NCBI GenBank assembly: GCA_037384225.1
Contig: JARROD010000051.1
Location: 1-36,862, forward strand
Length of the DNA stretch: 36,862 bases
Reading direction: 5' to 3'
DNA from: JARROD01 sp037384225
Lineage (GTDB): Bacteria; Pseudomonadota; Gammaproteobacteria; Pseudomonadales; Cellvibrionaceae
In this document: piece by piece, positions 7,743-17,700 of the stretch
Layout of the letters: every line of letters begins with the position of its first letter
Numbering within the stretch: position 1 is the stretch's first letter
Program-made: the position numbers and the translations under genes
Notes under the pieces: generated by a model
The model's database searches: none
Seen by the model: the letters and a program-made list of their open reading frames with translations, nothing else
What the model was told of the DNA's origin: nothing

Positions 7743-9374
7743 TCAGTTGATGCTGTGCCCGAACTGACCATCCACTCCGCCGGTTTGGGGAGAGACTTCC
7801 AGTTGTGCGCGCTGTGATTGTTCCTGGTTGTCGATTACTTCATCCGTGGTATTGGTGCCGTTGTTTGAATCATGGTCGCCGGCTTTTTTGCGTCTCGGCG
7901 CGCCGTTGATTTTACCCATCAGATAGAACTCCATATCGCTGGGCTCTATGAAACTGTCGGTGGGGAGTTTGGATATCGGCTGACTCATCGCCTGGACCAG
8001 GGTCGGCGTTACCAGAATAACCAGTTCCGTTTCACCGCGCTCGAACTCCTCGCTGCGAAATAAATGTCCGAGAATGGGAATATCCCCAAGACCGGGAAAT
8101 TTATTCACCACCCCCCGCATATTTTCACTGAGCAGACCCGCGATACCGATACTCTGCCCATCGCCCAGCTCTATGGTGGTACTGGCATTGCGGGTAGACA
8201 GCGAGGGAATAAAAAAGGTGCTGGAGGTAAAACCACTGCCGATGGCAACACTGTTTGCACTGGTCAGCTCCGATACTTTAACGTTCAGCTTTAAATTTAT
8301 AGTGCCATTGGTAAGCACCACGGGAAGAAACCTGACACCAACGCCAAACTCCTTGAATTCAATGGTCACCCCGTCATCGTTATCCGGTACCGGTATGGGA
8401 AATTCGCCACCGGATAAAAACGCCGCTTCCTGGCCGGACAGCGCGGTCAGTGTGGGTTCGGCCAACACTTTTGCCAGACCGTTCTCTTTGGCCGCCTCCA
8501 GCGAGGCGGAGAACACGAAATCATTGGTCAGGAAGGAACTGAACAGACCTTTGTCGGTAATCGATAAATCATTGGGGAAAAATTCATCGATGGCGGGGCC
8601 GACTATCGGGGGATTGCCTCCAATCAGCTCCCGCAGACCGTCTTCATTGATAAAATCCGGAAACGCACCACCACCGTTGACACCGCCAAAACGCCACTTG
8701 CCACCGGATAAGTCATTGCCAAACCATTTGATACCCATCTTTCTCATGGTCCTGCGTTCCAGCTCGGCCACTGTGACTTTGAGCATGACCTGCTGTGAAC
8801 CACCGACACTCATCAGATTAACCACCCGGGGGCCGGCAGCTTTCTCAGATTTTCCACCGGTTTTTGTCAGCGCCGCCTGGGCGAAGCTCTCGGCAATACT
8901 CACGGCTCTGTCCATTTTGACAATATCGGAAACCTGTCCCCTGAGTACAATCGCCCCTTGGGAGCTGTAGGTTTCGACCTGCTCATCGGGCATCAACTGA
9001 TAGAGTTTCTTTTTCAATTGTGTGAGATCGTGGATCACTTCCACATCCAACACTTTTATCAGCTTGTCGCCGGCGCTCCAGAGCAGCACATTGGTTGTGC
9101 CCAGTTTTTTTCCGAGTACATAGAGTTGATTGTGTTTCAACACGACTATATCGGCGATACCGGGATTTCCCATCGATACCCGTTTAATCGGTGTATGCAT
9201 TTTTATAACGCGGGATTTATGAATAGGCACATCGAAATTATCCGGAAAACCGGACAACCCCTGCGCCCAGGCGCCGCTGCCGGCAAATGTCGAAATCAGA
9301 ATCAAACCGAGGTAACCTGCCGCTCTCTTTACTCTCTTCAGCATTCGCATTGATTGTTGCTTGTTGAAAATCAT
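7743..9374 (-). CDS. rcpA: Flp pilus outer-membrane secretin RcpA/CpaC
   Basis: This 543-residue protein has a Sec signal ending near GAWAQG. An N-terminal pilus-secretin domain follows (about residues 45-115, MGNPGIADIVVLKHNQLYVL), then a BON-like segment to about 180, and the secretin channel domain from about 270 to 455. The channel carries family marks such as LAEPTLTALSGQEAAFLSGG, GVGVRFLPVV and the closing GLGDIPILGHLFRSEEFERG. A polar tail of about 80 residues follows. It forms the outer-membrane gate for the Flp pilus. The ATG at 9374 has an AGGT site. It is flanked by rcpC and the small lipoprotein gene. Confidence 0.95.
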   Translation of the reverse strand: MIFNKQQSMRMLKRVKRAAGYLGLILISTFAGSGAWAQGLSGFPDNFDVPIHKSRVIKMHTPIKRVSMGNPGIADIVVLKHNQLYVLGKKLGTTNVLLWSAGDKLIKVLDVEVIHDLTQLKKKLYQLMPDEQVETYSSQGAIVLRGQVSDIVKMDRAVSIAESFAQAALTKTGGKSEKAAGPRVVNLMSVGGSQQVMLKVTVAELERRTMRKMGIKWFGNDLSGGKWRFGGVNGGGAFPDFINEDGLRELIGGNPPIVGPAIDEFFPNDLSITDKGLFSSFLTNDFVFSASLEAAKENGLAKVLAEPTLTALSGQEAAFLSGGEFPIPVPDNDDGVTIEFKEFGVGVRFLPVVLTNGTINLKLNVKVSELTSANSVAIGSGFTSSTFFIPSLSTRNASTTIELGDGQSIGIAGLLSENMRGVVNKFPGLGDIPILGHLFRSEEFERGETELVILVTPTLVQAMSQPISKLPTDSFIEPSDMEFYLMGKINGAPRRKKAGDHDSNNGTNTTDEVIDNQEQSQRAQLEVSPQTGGVDGQFGHSIN

Positions 9375-9413
9375 GGCGATACCTATCTTTATATGTGGTT
9401 CGTGATAAATGTG

Positions 9414-10190
9414 TTAACGAGTGACCAGACTGACATCTGTTCCCCGGATAACCGTAATTCGTCTATAGGGATAAACTCTGCTTTTTGCCACCTTCTTCAC
9501 CGTTTTCGGTGGTTCGGGCTCTTCGACCTGGTTGTCCAGTGGATTGCGCAGGGCCAATTGAATTCGGCCTTCGTCCCGGGCCTTTACCAATTGCTCGGCC
9601 TGCGAAGGGGTCATCTCCAGGGTAACGGCCCTGACGATAACAGGCTCAGACTTATCCGTGGCCGCGGTCTGATCCACAGCCAGCACTTTGATATCTCTGA
9701 GAATGGTGTCGGTTTCCACTTTTTTCCGGCTCCTGTTGGTTTTGGTCGCCAGAATATCGACGCGGTTTCCCGGCAGCAGGAACCCGGCCACCCCCACCAC
9801 ATCGTCAACCCGCACGGTAATAGCCCGTTTCTTTTTTGAAATCATAGCGGCCAGCGTGCTGCCTTCAAGATGGTTGGCAAAACGCTCTTTCCTCAGAATG
9901 TCGCCCTTGAGCTGAGCCGTGTTGGCAACTTTACCGATGAGTTCCTCTTTGTTTGTAAAGGCATTGGACACCGTCAGTTTTTTAGGTATTAATACGGCTT
10001 TGAGGTGTTTCTCTTCTATCTTTTGCCCGTAGTCAATATCCATGGCGGCAACCAGAACATGTACATTGTTTTCATCTTCATGCGCTTGTAACACCGTTCT
10101 TGTAATAGCCCAGTTATTGGCTATCCAGGCCGCCCCCAGCGCCAGCAGGGCGGAGAAAGCTATCAGCAATGTGGTTTTTCGCTTAATCAT
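9414..10190 (-). CDS. rcpC: Flp pilus assembly protein RcpC/CpaB
   Basis: This 258-residue protein has one N-terminal membrane anchor (about residues 7-26), then a SAF-type domain (LVAAMDIDYGQKIEEKHLKA, followed by GDILRKERF) and a beta-rich region with RVDDVVGVAGFLLPGNRVDI, which is typical of RcpC/CpaB. The C-terminus has a Lys/Pro/Glu linker and a short basic strand. The family works with the RcpA secretin in the periplasm and may bind peptidoglycan through the SAF domain. ATG at 10190 with AAGGG upstream. The 39-bp gap to rcpA supports one operon. Confidence 0.93.
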   Translation of the reverse strand: MIKRKTTLLIAFSALLALGAAWIANNWAITRTVLQAHEDENNVHVLVAAMDIDYGQKIEEKHLKAVLIPKKLTVSNAFTNKEELIGKVANTAQLKGDILRKERFANHLEGSTLAAMISKKKRAITVRVDDVVGVAGFLLPGNRVDILATKTNRSRKKVETDTILRDIKVLAVDQTAATDKSEPVIVRAVTLEMTPSQAEQLVKARDEGRIQLALRNPLDNQVEEPEPPKTVKKVAKSRVYPYRRITVIRGTDVSLVTR

Positions 10191-10247
10191 CGTTATATAC
10201 CCTTATTTATCATTTATAAATCTCTATCACTGATTGGCTGTTCATCA

Positions 10248-11648
10248 TTAAATCGAGCGAACGTTAACCAAACTGTTCAGTTTTTCAGTGTTGACAAAAT
10301 AGTTTTCCCAGGCCCAGTTGATACACTCGATCGACAGACCTTCAGTGTTTCTCAAATAAATTTCCTGGGTTAAAGCGATGTTAATCAGATCCCGGGGGTG
10401 GCACGGGGACAAAGCAATATCGGAGTTCGCATAGAGATTTTCCAACACATGTTCCACTATTTTCTGGTCGTATGTCAGCCCGCGCTTATTCAATTCCTGG
10501 ATCCAGATATTGTGAAAATCGTTGGGGTTTATATGGGTGAACATAATCTTAAAGCCTATCCGCCTGAGCGCGGCTTCATCGGCGAGTTCACGGGGATCCA
10601 GGTTGGAAGAAAACACCAGCTGCACATCAAAGGGAACCTCGAAATGCTGCCCGGTGTTCAGGCTGAGATAATCCCTGCGCTCTTCCATAGGCACAATCCA
10701 ACGATTGAATATCAACTGTGGTGAAACCCTTTGGCGGCCAATATCGTCGATAAAGAAAATACCACCGTTGGCTTTCATCTGCAGCGGCGCCTGAAAGACT
10801 TTTAACGCTGTATCAAACTTCACCTCCAGAAGATCAGCAGTCAATTCCCCACCGGCAATGACAATGGGCCTGCGACAGGGAATCAGCCGTTTGTCGAAGG
10901 TTTCGGAAAATCTGACAATGTCTTTTTCCTCATCCAACGGCAGGCGGACATGAAGCTGCGGATCAAAAAGCTGGATGATGGATTCATCAACCGCAACCGC
11001 ATGGGGGATAAGACAGGCATCGCCGAACAGTTGCGCCATTTTTTTAATGGTATAGGTTTTTCCACATCCCGCCGGACCGTAGACAAAAATAGCCTGGCGG
11101 GAATTGAACGCCGAGCCCAGTTGATCCAACAGTGATTGCTCGATGACAAAGCCGGAAAAAAGGTCCGCTACTGCGCGTTTTCCAACTTTACATTTAGCCA
11201 GTGAAAAATGCTCGGTTATGGCGCTGTAATCCGAGAGCGGTACGGGCGCGGGTCCCAGATAACCGCTTCTTTCCAGCGCATCTCTGGCCGCCTGCCGGCC
11301 CTGTTCGGTCAAGGCAAAAGCAACACCCGCACCGCTGCTGCGCGATACACTCAGCTCCAGCAGTGCGTCCTCCCGCAATAGCTTTACTATCGTCTCGACG
11401 ACGCTGCCGACCAGACACAAACGTTCCGCCAGGCAGCGTATACTGGCCACGCCTTCGTTGAATACATGTTTCAGCGTCAGGCTTTTCAACAGTTTTACCG
11501 ATAACCGGGTCTGTTCGACAGAAGTCGGAACCGGGGCTATCGCCGAAAAGCGATTTTTCAGACTCTGGTTTACATCCACAACCGCAGTCGAAACAATGTC
11601 TATCTTGCCGGCAGGGGCAGACTCGATACTGGTATTGGCAGGACACAT
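10248..11648 (-). CDS. AAA+ ATPase with winged-helix-like N-terminus, in the Tad operon
   Basis: This 466-residue protein is predicted to be soluble. Residues about 50-130 look like a winged helix (TLKHVFNEGVASIRCLAERL, then a recognition-like helix and a LTEQGRQAARDALERSGYLG tail). Residues about 165-400 form an AAA+ module: Walker A GPAGCGKT at 191-198, Walker B GGIFFIDDIG at 295-304, a sensor-1-like FSSN at 346-349 and DEAALRRIGFKI near 358-369. It is not one of the canonical flp/tad/rcp genes. Its start has GGAGG at 8-base spacing and lies two bases after the tadV stop, so it is a genuine operon member. A chaperone-like remodelling role in Flp assembly, or a regulatory role, are both possible. 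Function is not established from sequence. Confidence 0.85.
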   Translation of the reverse strand: MCPANTSIESAPAGKIDIVSTAVVDVNQSLKNRFSAIAPVPTSVEQTRLSVKLLKSLTLKHVFNEGVASIRCLAERLCLVGSVVETIVKLLREDALLELSVSRSSGAGVAFALTEQGRQAARDALERSGYLGPAPVPLSDYSAITEHFSLAKCKVGKRAVADLFSGFVIEQSLLDQLGSAFNSRQAIFVYGPAGCGKTYTIKKMAQLFGDACLIPHAVAVDESIIQLFDPQLHVRLPLDEEKDIVRFSETFDKRLIPCRRPIVIAGGELTADLLEVKFDTALKVFQAPLQMKANGGIFFIDDIGRQRVSPQLIFNRWIVPMEERRDYLSLNTGQHFEVPFDVQLVFSSNLDPRELADEAALRRIGFKIMFTHINPNDFHNIWIQELNKRGLTYDQKIVEHVLENLYANSDIALSPCHPRDLINIALTQEIYLRNTEGLSIECINWAWENYFVNTEKLNSLVNVRSI

Positions 11649-11650
11649 GA

Positions 11651-12229
11651 TTAAAAACCTCCAAGCACGGCAGTTAGCGCCTTTTGTAATGCTGTTGCGT
11701 CAATTAAATCCCGACTGATTAAAACCCATACACTGCCCAGTGCGATGGGAAGCGCATAGGCTAACTTCATTCCCGCAATATCCGTCGATTGCGGCGGTTG
11801 ATAGAAAAACTTACCTGTACCTATATAGATGCAAACCATGGCGTAATATCGCCTTGCCAACGCCGCTAAGCCACCGCTTAACAACACGGTAATCAACGCC
11901 ATCACTCCGCCGGCAATCAAGGTATAAATTGCCGCCTGCAGGGTCGGCAAAGGCCCGAAAAAACAACCCACGGCGGCCAACAATTTGACATCTCCCGCCC
12001 CCATGGCGCCGGCGATATAGAAGGGCAGAAAACAGCAAAGCCCCGCCACCAGACCGAGAAGTGCGGAAAACAAACCTTCAATCCCCGCCAGATACACTTG
12101 AAAAAATGCGCCGAAACAGACAATCGTTATGTTGAGCCAATTGGGGATCCGATGCGTCGCCAGATCATAGGCAACGGCTACCACCAGAAAAATCACCAGG
12201 CAAATTACTGAAAGGCTATTTAATTCCAT
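11651..12229 (-). CDS. tadV: TadV prepilin peptidase (A24 family)
   Basis: This 192-residue polytopic membrane protein is an aspartic prepilin peptidase. The two catalytic aspartates are visible: D22 in AYDLATHRIPN and D80 in the GxGD motif GAGD (residues 77-80). It lacks the N-terminal methylase domain of PilD, as TadV enzymes do. It should cleave the Flp pilin and the TadE-like pseudopilins encoded in the same cluster. I start at the ATG at 12229. The longer open frame upstream to 12310 would run through the terminator-like hairpin and has no signal. Ribosome site is weak (AAAGA). Confidence 0.93.
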   Translation of the reverse strand: MELNSLSVICLVIFLVVAVAYDLATHRIPNWLNITIVCFGAFFQVYLAGIEGLFSALLGLVAGLCCFLPFYIAGAMGAGDVKLLAAVGCFFGPLPTLQAAIYTLIAGGVMALITVLLSGGLAALARRYYAMVCIYIGTGKFFYQPPQSTDIAGMKLAYALPIALGSVWVLISRDLIDATALQKALTAVLGGF

Positions 12230-12260
12230 GATCTTTGTTATCCGGCATAAACTATTTTTT

Positions 12261-12297
12261 GGAAAAAATGCCGGGGCCCAAAACACCGGCCCCGGTG
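12261..12297 (-). terminator. intrinsic terminator / attenuator between flp and tadV
   Basis: A perfect 8-bp GC stem (CCGGGGCC at 12271-12278 and GGCCCCGG at 12288-12295, 9-base loop) is followed, reading along the minus strand, by CA and six T residues (12268-12263). It sits just after the flp stop and before tadV. Partial read-through here would give much more pilin mRNA than machine mRNA. Confidence 0.85.
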
Positions 12298-12315
12298 CAA
12301 CGTACACCACTGATC

Positions 12316-12510
12316 TCAGGGAGAGGGAGCCGGTGGTGTTTCAATAACAGCTTCCATGTCGCCTACCGCGGTGCCTACGGCGTCGCCCAGGTCGGTAAAA
12401 GCCTGTGCTACAGCCAATGCCACGAGGCTACCGGCAATTGCGTACTCGACCGTTGTAAGGCCTTCTTCTTCCTGTAAAAAATGCTGGATTTTTTTAACTA
12501 AGTTACCCAT
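12316..12510 (-). CDS. flp: Flp major pilin
   Basis: This 64-residue type IVb Flp pilin is the structural subunit of the fibre. It has a 17-residue leader ending in QEEEG, then LTTVEYAIAGSLVALAVAQA, which carries the conserved Glu+5/Tyr+6 (E22, Y23) needed for TadV processing, and then a short tail ending in prolines. The frame is open upstream to 12564, but the ATG at 12510 is preceded by an excellent AAGGAG at about 7-base spacing, so I start there. It is the first gene of the Tad operon and the likely highest-expressed one, given the terminator that follows. I could not pick a convincing promoter in the roughly 230 bp upstream. Confidence 0.96.
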   Translation of the reverse strand: MGNLVKKIQHFLQEEEGLTTVEYAIAGSLVALAVAQAFTDLGDAVGTAVGDMEAVIETPPAPSP

Positions 12511-13329
12511 AAGAACGCTCCTTAAGCTGTTAAAATGGTTGTCAATTTGATTGGGGTACAGCATTTAACTCAAGGATCGAAAAGATCTTCAAATCGATAC
12601 TGTCATCTTCAATTTAGGTGAGCAAAACAAAGATGCGTAGGATTTTTGTGCGCTAATACAGGATTATTTTGGCGCCTTTTTCATCAGCACAGAATCGTTA
12701 TACAAAGTTTTTATATATAAATAGATGGCATTCGACTTGCCTAAGGGCCGTGCACGAAATAACTTCCGGCCCCTTTATCAGTAATTGAGAAAACGCAGGC
12801 ATAGTGGGTCTACGTCAAGTTTTCGCAACGGCGCCAGGCGGGATGGATCGGAGGCTAAAACCGGAAGTTATTTCGTGCACGGTCCTAACCAGCCAGGCGA
12901 GGCATAAAACTGCCATATACTCAATAGTTCATATGCAACGATAGGGTTCACTTCGCCATCGACAAGACCGCCAATCAACAACAACGGGTAACGTCTCAAT
13001 AATCCGGGGTAATTTGTAGCTTCGATCCGGCGGCCATTCGGAGGTCCGCCTGACAGTGTGCCCTGCCTGGAGTATTGAGAACTTACAACAATTGGAATTA
13101 AAAGGGCCGATTCGCTATTTTTTAGCTACAGAAAATTCCAACCCTCTATAGATTTTTCTGAATGTATTAGCAATTAATTTAAAAAAGCCATTAATACATA
13201 TTTCAATTGCCACTGTTTAAGTGAAGAATACCTCCACATTAAACCCAACCTGAATAGTCTTAATTATTCTGGAAATAGGGTGTTTTCCACGCCTTCACAG
13301 ATGCTATACGTTAATAGGCTTCGTTTTTC
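12511..13329. other. non-coding region between flp and the broken regulator
   Basis: About 820 bp without a credible gene on either strand. It must contain the flp promoter (minus strand, probably within 12511-12740), but I see no clean -35/-10 pair. A TTGACA at about 12538-12543 is too close to the start codon to serve. It holds the 147-bp inverted-repeat element described separately, and beyond that an AT-rich stretch (about 13090-13260). An imperfect GC-rich dyad lies at about 13029-13050 (GGCGGCC / GGTCCGCC). Confidence 0.6.
12742..12888. repeat. 147-bp MITE-like element with 28-bp terminal inverted repeats
   Basis: The left end (12742-12769) and the reverse complement of the right end (12861-12888) match over 28 bases with two mismatches. 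Both share GTGCACGAAATAACTTCCGG. The 91-bp interior has no reading frame of note. This is the shape of a miniature inverted-repeat element. CCTAA occurs just outside or overlapping both ends (12740-12744 and 12884-12888) and may be a target duplication, though it overlaps the imperfect end of the repeat. A half-copy lies at 21904. Confidence 0.75.
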
Positions 13330-14171
13330 ATGGATAAGATCACAGCGGTTGAAAAGGTTTTAAAAAACGCACATTTCAACTCATCCTCGCTCGCTGGGGA
13401 AACGACGCTTTTGTGGATTAATCTAATGGAGGGAAGTGAGCCATCCAGGTTGGAGGCATTATTCGCTGAGTATTTCCTCATAAAAACCCCAGAATATTAC
13501 TATCAGAATGCAGCCGAAAAGTCATACGATAAACCGGCGTTTCTATGCTTCGAATACGATTACCCCAATTGTCACTCGTTAAAAATATTAAAAGAGTTTT
13601 GCCAGCTTTACCCCTGTATTCCCGCTATTATGTTTACCGTTCACCACTCCGAAGAGCTGGCGGTCTGGGCCCTGCGCAACAGGGTCTGGGACTACCATTA
13701 CAAACCGCTCGATGAGAGAAAAGTCGGGGAAATTGCGCAGGAAATGCGAAAGTATCTTCAGGCGTCTCATTCAGATCAGAGCGTTCTCAGCAGCCAACAC
13801 CTCAACAGCAGTTACCCCGATGAGGTAAGATTCGGAAGCAGAGACAGCAGTCAGACAAAAGTCGACATTGCCGTCAATTTCATACACCAGCATTATTCAC
13901 CGGTTTGACGTTTCAAAACTACCTGTTGAACTACCGTATCAATATAGCCAAAACACTTTTGCGCAACCCTGACGCTAAAGTGGTGGACATCGCCTTCGCT
14001 GTAGGCTTTAAAGACCCATCCTATTTTGCCCGCGTATTTAAACGCCTGGTGGGCACGCCACCTTCCGATCACCAGCCGGGCTGGCATTCCGGTAACGCCG
14101 GAAATTCACTGCTCACAATCAAAAAGCCAAAGCAAGTAAACGTGTCTCAGGCGATAAAATCCGAGCTTTAG
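13330..14171 (+). pseudogene. broken receiver / AraC-type response regulator
   Basis: The first frame (13330-13908, 192 codons) encodes a receiver-like domain: acidic residue D77 in FEYDYP, T103 in IMFT and K125 in YHYKP are placed as in response regulators. It then enters an AraC-type domain with AVNFIHQHYSP and stops. The second half of an AraC domain (TGLTFQNYLLNYRINIAK, then DIAFAVGFKDPSYFARVFKR and a tail) continues in a different frame, readable from about 13902 to 14171. Roughly 20-30 residues that should carry the first helix-turn-helix are missing between them, so this is an internal deletion with frameshift rather than a single-base error. It lies divergent to the Tad operon, where a pilus regulator might be expected. 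A truncated receiver-only protein could still be made. Confidence 0.8.
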
Positions 14172-14186
14172 GGGCGCTTTAGGGGC
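14165..14186. repeat. 11-bp perfect tandem duplication
   Basis: GCTTTAGGGGC occurs twice head to tail (14165-14175 and 14176-14186), covering the stop codon of the AraC remnant. Confidence 0.9.
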
Positions 14187-14233
14187 GCTTCCGGACCAGC
14201 CGACACCGGTGTGCGCCTGGCTAAGAGTAGAGT

Positions 14234-14692
14234 TTACCAGCAGTCGCTGACCGTTCCCGTACCGGACACGGCGCGGGTACCGTCCCGGCTCAGGGTCATG
14301 GTGCCGCAGAGGGTGTCGTTGGAGGCCTGTGCCAGTTGTGGCGTGGCCACCACATCAAATGCGGTGGTGCTTACATTGGCGAGGGTAATCTGATATACCC
14401 GGTCCGAGCTGGCCGCCGCAACCAGGGTTCCTTCATTGTTTATGTAATAGTTGGCGACCAGGCCTATATCAGTAAAGTCGGTGGTATAGGTCTTGTTGTT
14501 AAGAAAATACTGTTCTTGGAGGTTGGCGATATCCTGCAGCGCCGCCAACGCCACTGATCGCCGGGACTTGGTGACCGATTTCATATAGGAGGGGTAGGCT
14601 ATCGCGGTGAGAATCGACACTATCACGATAACCATCATAAGCTCTATAAGACTAAAGCCCCGCGCTAAACCCCATCGACTTTGTTTTTTCAT
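14234..14692 (-). CDS. pilE: type IV minor pilin PilE
   Basis: This 152-residue type IVa prepilin has a short basic leader ending ARG, then FSLIELMMVIVIVSILTAIA with Glu at +5, a long N-terminal helix, and a C-terminal beta domain ending in a disulphide pair (C near the DTLCGTM segment and C in SDCW). PilE primes assembly and joins the core minor pilins to the fibre. It is the last gene of the fimT-pilV-pilW-pilXY1-pilE operon, as in Pseudomonas. I start at the ATG at 14692 (GGGAAAA upstream, 11-residue leader). A GTG at 14737 would add 15 residues and is less likely. Confidence 0.92.
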   Translation of the reverse strand: MKKQSRWGLARGFSLIELMMVIVIVSILTAIAYPSYMKSVTKSRRSVALAALQDIANLQEQYFLNNKTYTTDFTDIGLVANYYINNEGTLVAAASSDRVYQITLANVSTTAFDVVATPQLAQASNDTLCGTMTLSRDGTRAVSGTGTVSDCW

Positions 14693-14765
14693 TTTTCCCA
14701 AACCTCGCCGTAAATCATTTGACACCTCCCTGTTCACGCCACTGGATTAAACAACCCACTTTTCT

Positions 14766-17700
14766 CTAAAGGTTGTCCACCCCGGTTTCACGCCAGTAAA
14801 TTTTCCAGCGGGTTTTAGCACTGGTTTCAATAATCTGCCGGCCGCCAACCCCCTTACCGGGCAGCAACAGATTGCCCGATCCCAACGGCGTCACACCGGG
14901 GGGAATCCCATAACCGGCGTCGACATAGCGATCGGATTTGGTCGGGTCTGTGACACCAAAGACATTGGTATCCACCGTGCCGCTGCTCAGGCGTACCGCG
15001 TAAATCAGTCCCGCACCTTCGGATGGTGCGCAATTCCCGGCGCCCAGGCCGCCTTCCGGCAGATAGGAGGTAAAGAAGATGGTACCGCCGGCGGTGATGG
15101 GTGTGGACAAGCCTTTTTCGCCATTGGCCTCCAGCGCCAGTCGCCAGCCATTGACAAGGTTGGCGCCGGTACAGGCTACTTCCACACCGGTAATACACAA
15201 ATCGGTGATGTCCACCAGATCGTTTACCACCAACGGTGTCCTCGTCTGCACAGCGGTGGCGCCGGACACCAGTTGACGGTCTTTAATCACGAACAGAAAA
15301 TTATCCACTACGGTATCACGGGGGTTCGCTCTGTCGCCACTGGAGGCGATAACAGCCGTATACTCGCCCTGATTGTCCTTGGTGTTAACGGTATCGGCGG
15401 CATGGAAAAAACGCCGGTCGTCGGCGCCGCCATCGGTGCCCAGTTCCGCCAACTTGGTAACAAACCATTTCGAGGCGCGGCTGAACCCCGCCCCGGCGCT
15501 CTCGTCACCTTCGGGCAAATCGACCCGCCATATCGCGCCACCGGTATCGCCCACATACAGCCTGTCGGTAATGCCATTGCCGTTGGAATCCACAATGCTC
15601 ACAGGCGCGGGAATAGCGTCCACCATATCCGCTACATAGTGCACGGTATTGGTGTTGACACTGCTACCCTGCACCGCTTTCCAAATCAACGCCCCGGTGA
15701 GCGCATTGACGATATAGATAGCATTGCCCTCATCGTCATCGGCACTTGCACCATTGTCTTTATCGGGGTCGTAGCCGCCGCCAAAAATTAATACCGGCGT
15801 GATGTCGGAATCATATTTTACGGTGGTAATTTTAGGTATTGAGAAGCTCAGCCCCATTTCAGTAAAGTCCGCTTCACCCTCCGTCGTTACCGAATAACTG
15901 ACATTGCTCGCGGCATTGATAAACTCCGGCACCGGATTGCCACCGCTGTCGGTATCGTCGGCCACTGTGATCGTCCCGTCATCGTTGGCAACCACATTAT
16001 AGTAAGGTTCATCATTGTGAGGCGCCGTGGTAATAATTAATTTGCCGCCTTCGAACATCCCCGGTGTCAGTGTCTCCCCGGCCTGCAGCACCGAAGTATT
16101 AGCGCCAATGGAGCCGTTGGTGGAACTGAAACTGATCGGCTTGCGAATTTTCCACAGCAGCGAGGGGGTAACACTGTCACTCGGGTCACTGACGTCGAGG
16201 GCAAAATAGGAGCGCCCCCCGCGGCGCAAGCCAAAATAAATATACACCTTGTCGCCGTCGACGGTTTCAATATTGCCGTCGCCGTCCAGATCGATAACCA
16301 ATGCCACAGGCGCGCCATCGACGCCGTAGGGGTGGGCATCGGCGGCGTTATTGGCACGCAGTGTTTTGGTATTTTTCATCAGCTCACGGGGCATAAAACT
16401 GAACAATTCCTTTCCCGTTGCCTGGGTACCGCTGCTGGCGTCTTTCAGCGCCCGAAAAAAACCATCGTTATCGCCGAAGAAGATTCTTAAATTGGGGTTA
16501 TCCTGCGTATAGCTTGCGCCGGTATCGCCGTAGTTGACCGCAATGGGACGGCTGTGGATGGGGTCGCCCATCAACCAGGGACGCGGATCGGTGGTGGTGG
16601 AATCGCCGTCGAGATCATCCACATCATACCCACGCAGCCACTTCAACAGGGTTTCGGCTTCGGTGGTATCCGCCGCGGAGAGGCGATTTTGCAGCTCCGC
16701 GGCCAGGGTACTGTTGGCATTCAGCGCCATCAGTCCGTTGCCCGCCGAGTCTACCGTATAGAGTTGCCGGGTGCCGGCGCCGTTGGCCAGGCCCGGGTCA
16801 CCGCTCGCCGTGGGATCGTTGGGGTCGAGATAACCGGGTATCTGCTGCCCGGCACCGCCTCGATTGACGGAACGCCCATCGCGCCCCGACACATCCTCCG
16901 GCTGTGGGGTCGCCACCACATCGTAGCCATCGGACTTGCTCCAATGGGTGAGCGCGTCGGTGCGAATTCGGCCATCGGTGGAAAACGCCGAAATACCGGT
17001 GTTTTCCACCGATACGATTTCATAATAGGTCTCGGTACCCGTATTCTTTTCAACAATTTTCAGTTTTTTGACGTTGCCGTTCCAACTGGGTGTGGACTCC
17101 GCCTTGAACAGCGCAAAATACACATTGTCCACGACTTCGGTGCGGTTAAAAACGTTAACCGGAACCGAGGCGGCGACGATGGTGGTACTGACACTGAGAA
17201 TTTCGCGGAATATCGACCTCAGGTCCTCCAGTAACTGCTCGGGTTCGTTCAGGTTAAAGGCGCGCCCCGTGCCCCCTTTAAACGCGTATTCATCGGCCGC
17301 ATTGTTATTGTTTTTCGATGTTATGAAATAGGACTGAACATTTTGAATACCGTCGATATTCGGCCCGATGGTTCCGTCCGCCATATCATTTTGGTACATA
17401 AATTCAACTATGGCGCTGGTATTGGTCTGGTCGCTTCCGCTCATGGAGACACCAGTGCCGCCGGAGGCCACGGCGGCGGCGATGGCGCTGTCGGAATCGG
17501 ATTGCTGCACATCGCTGAAATAAGTATTGACCATGAAGGTCTTGGCGCAGGACCAGTCCTGCCCGCTCAAAGCCACATAGGGGCTGGTGTAGGTGGCGGC
17601 ACTGACGGTGCCGGTTTCTATGGTATCGTCCCAGGAAAATGTCGTCGTGTCAGTCAACACCGGGCTGCTGGTGTCGGTTTTATAGGTATTGGTGGTATCG

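Noticed and set aside
12538..12543. Perfect TTGACA as the flp -35 box
   Set aside because: A -10 at 16-18 bases would fall on the flp ribosome site, leaving no room for a leader.
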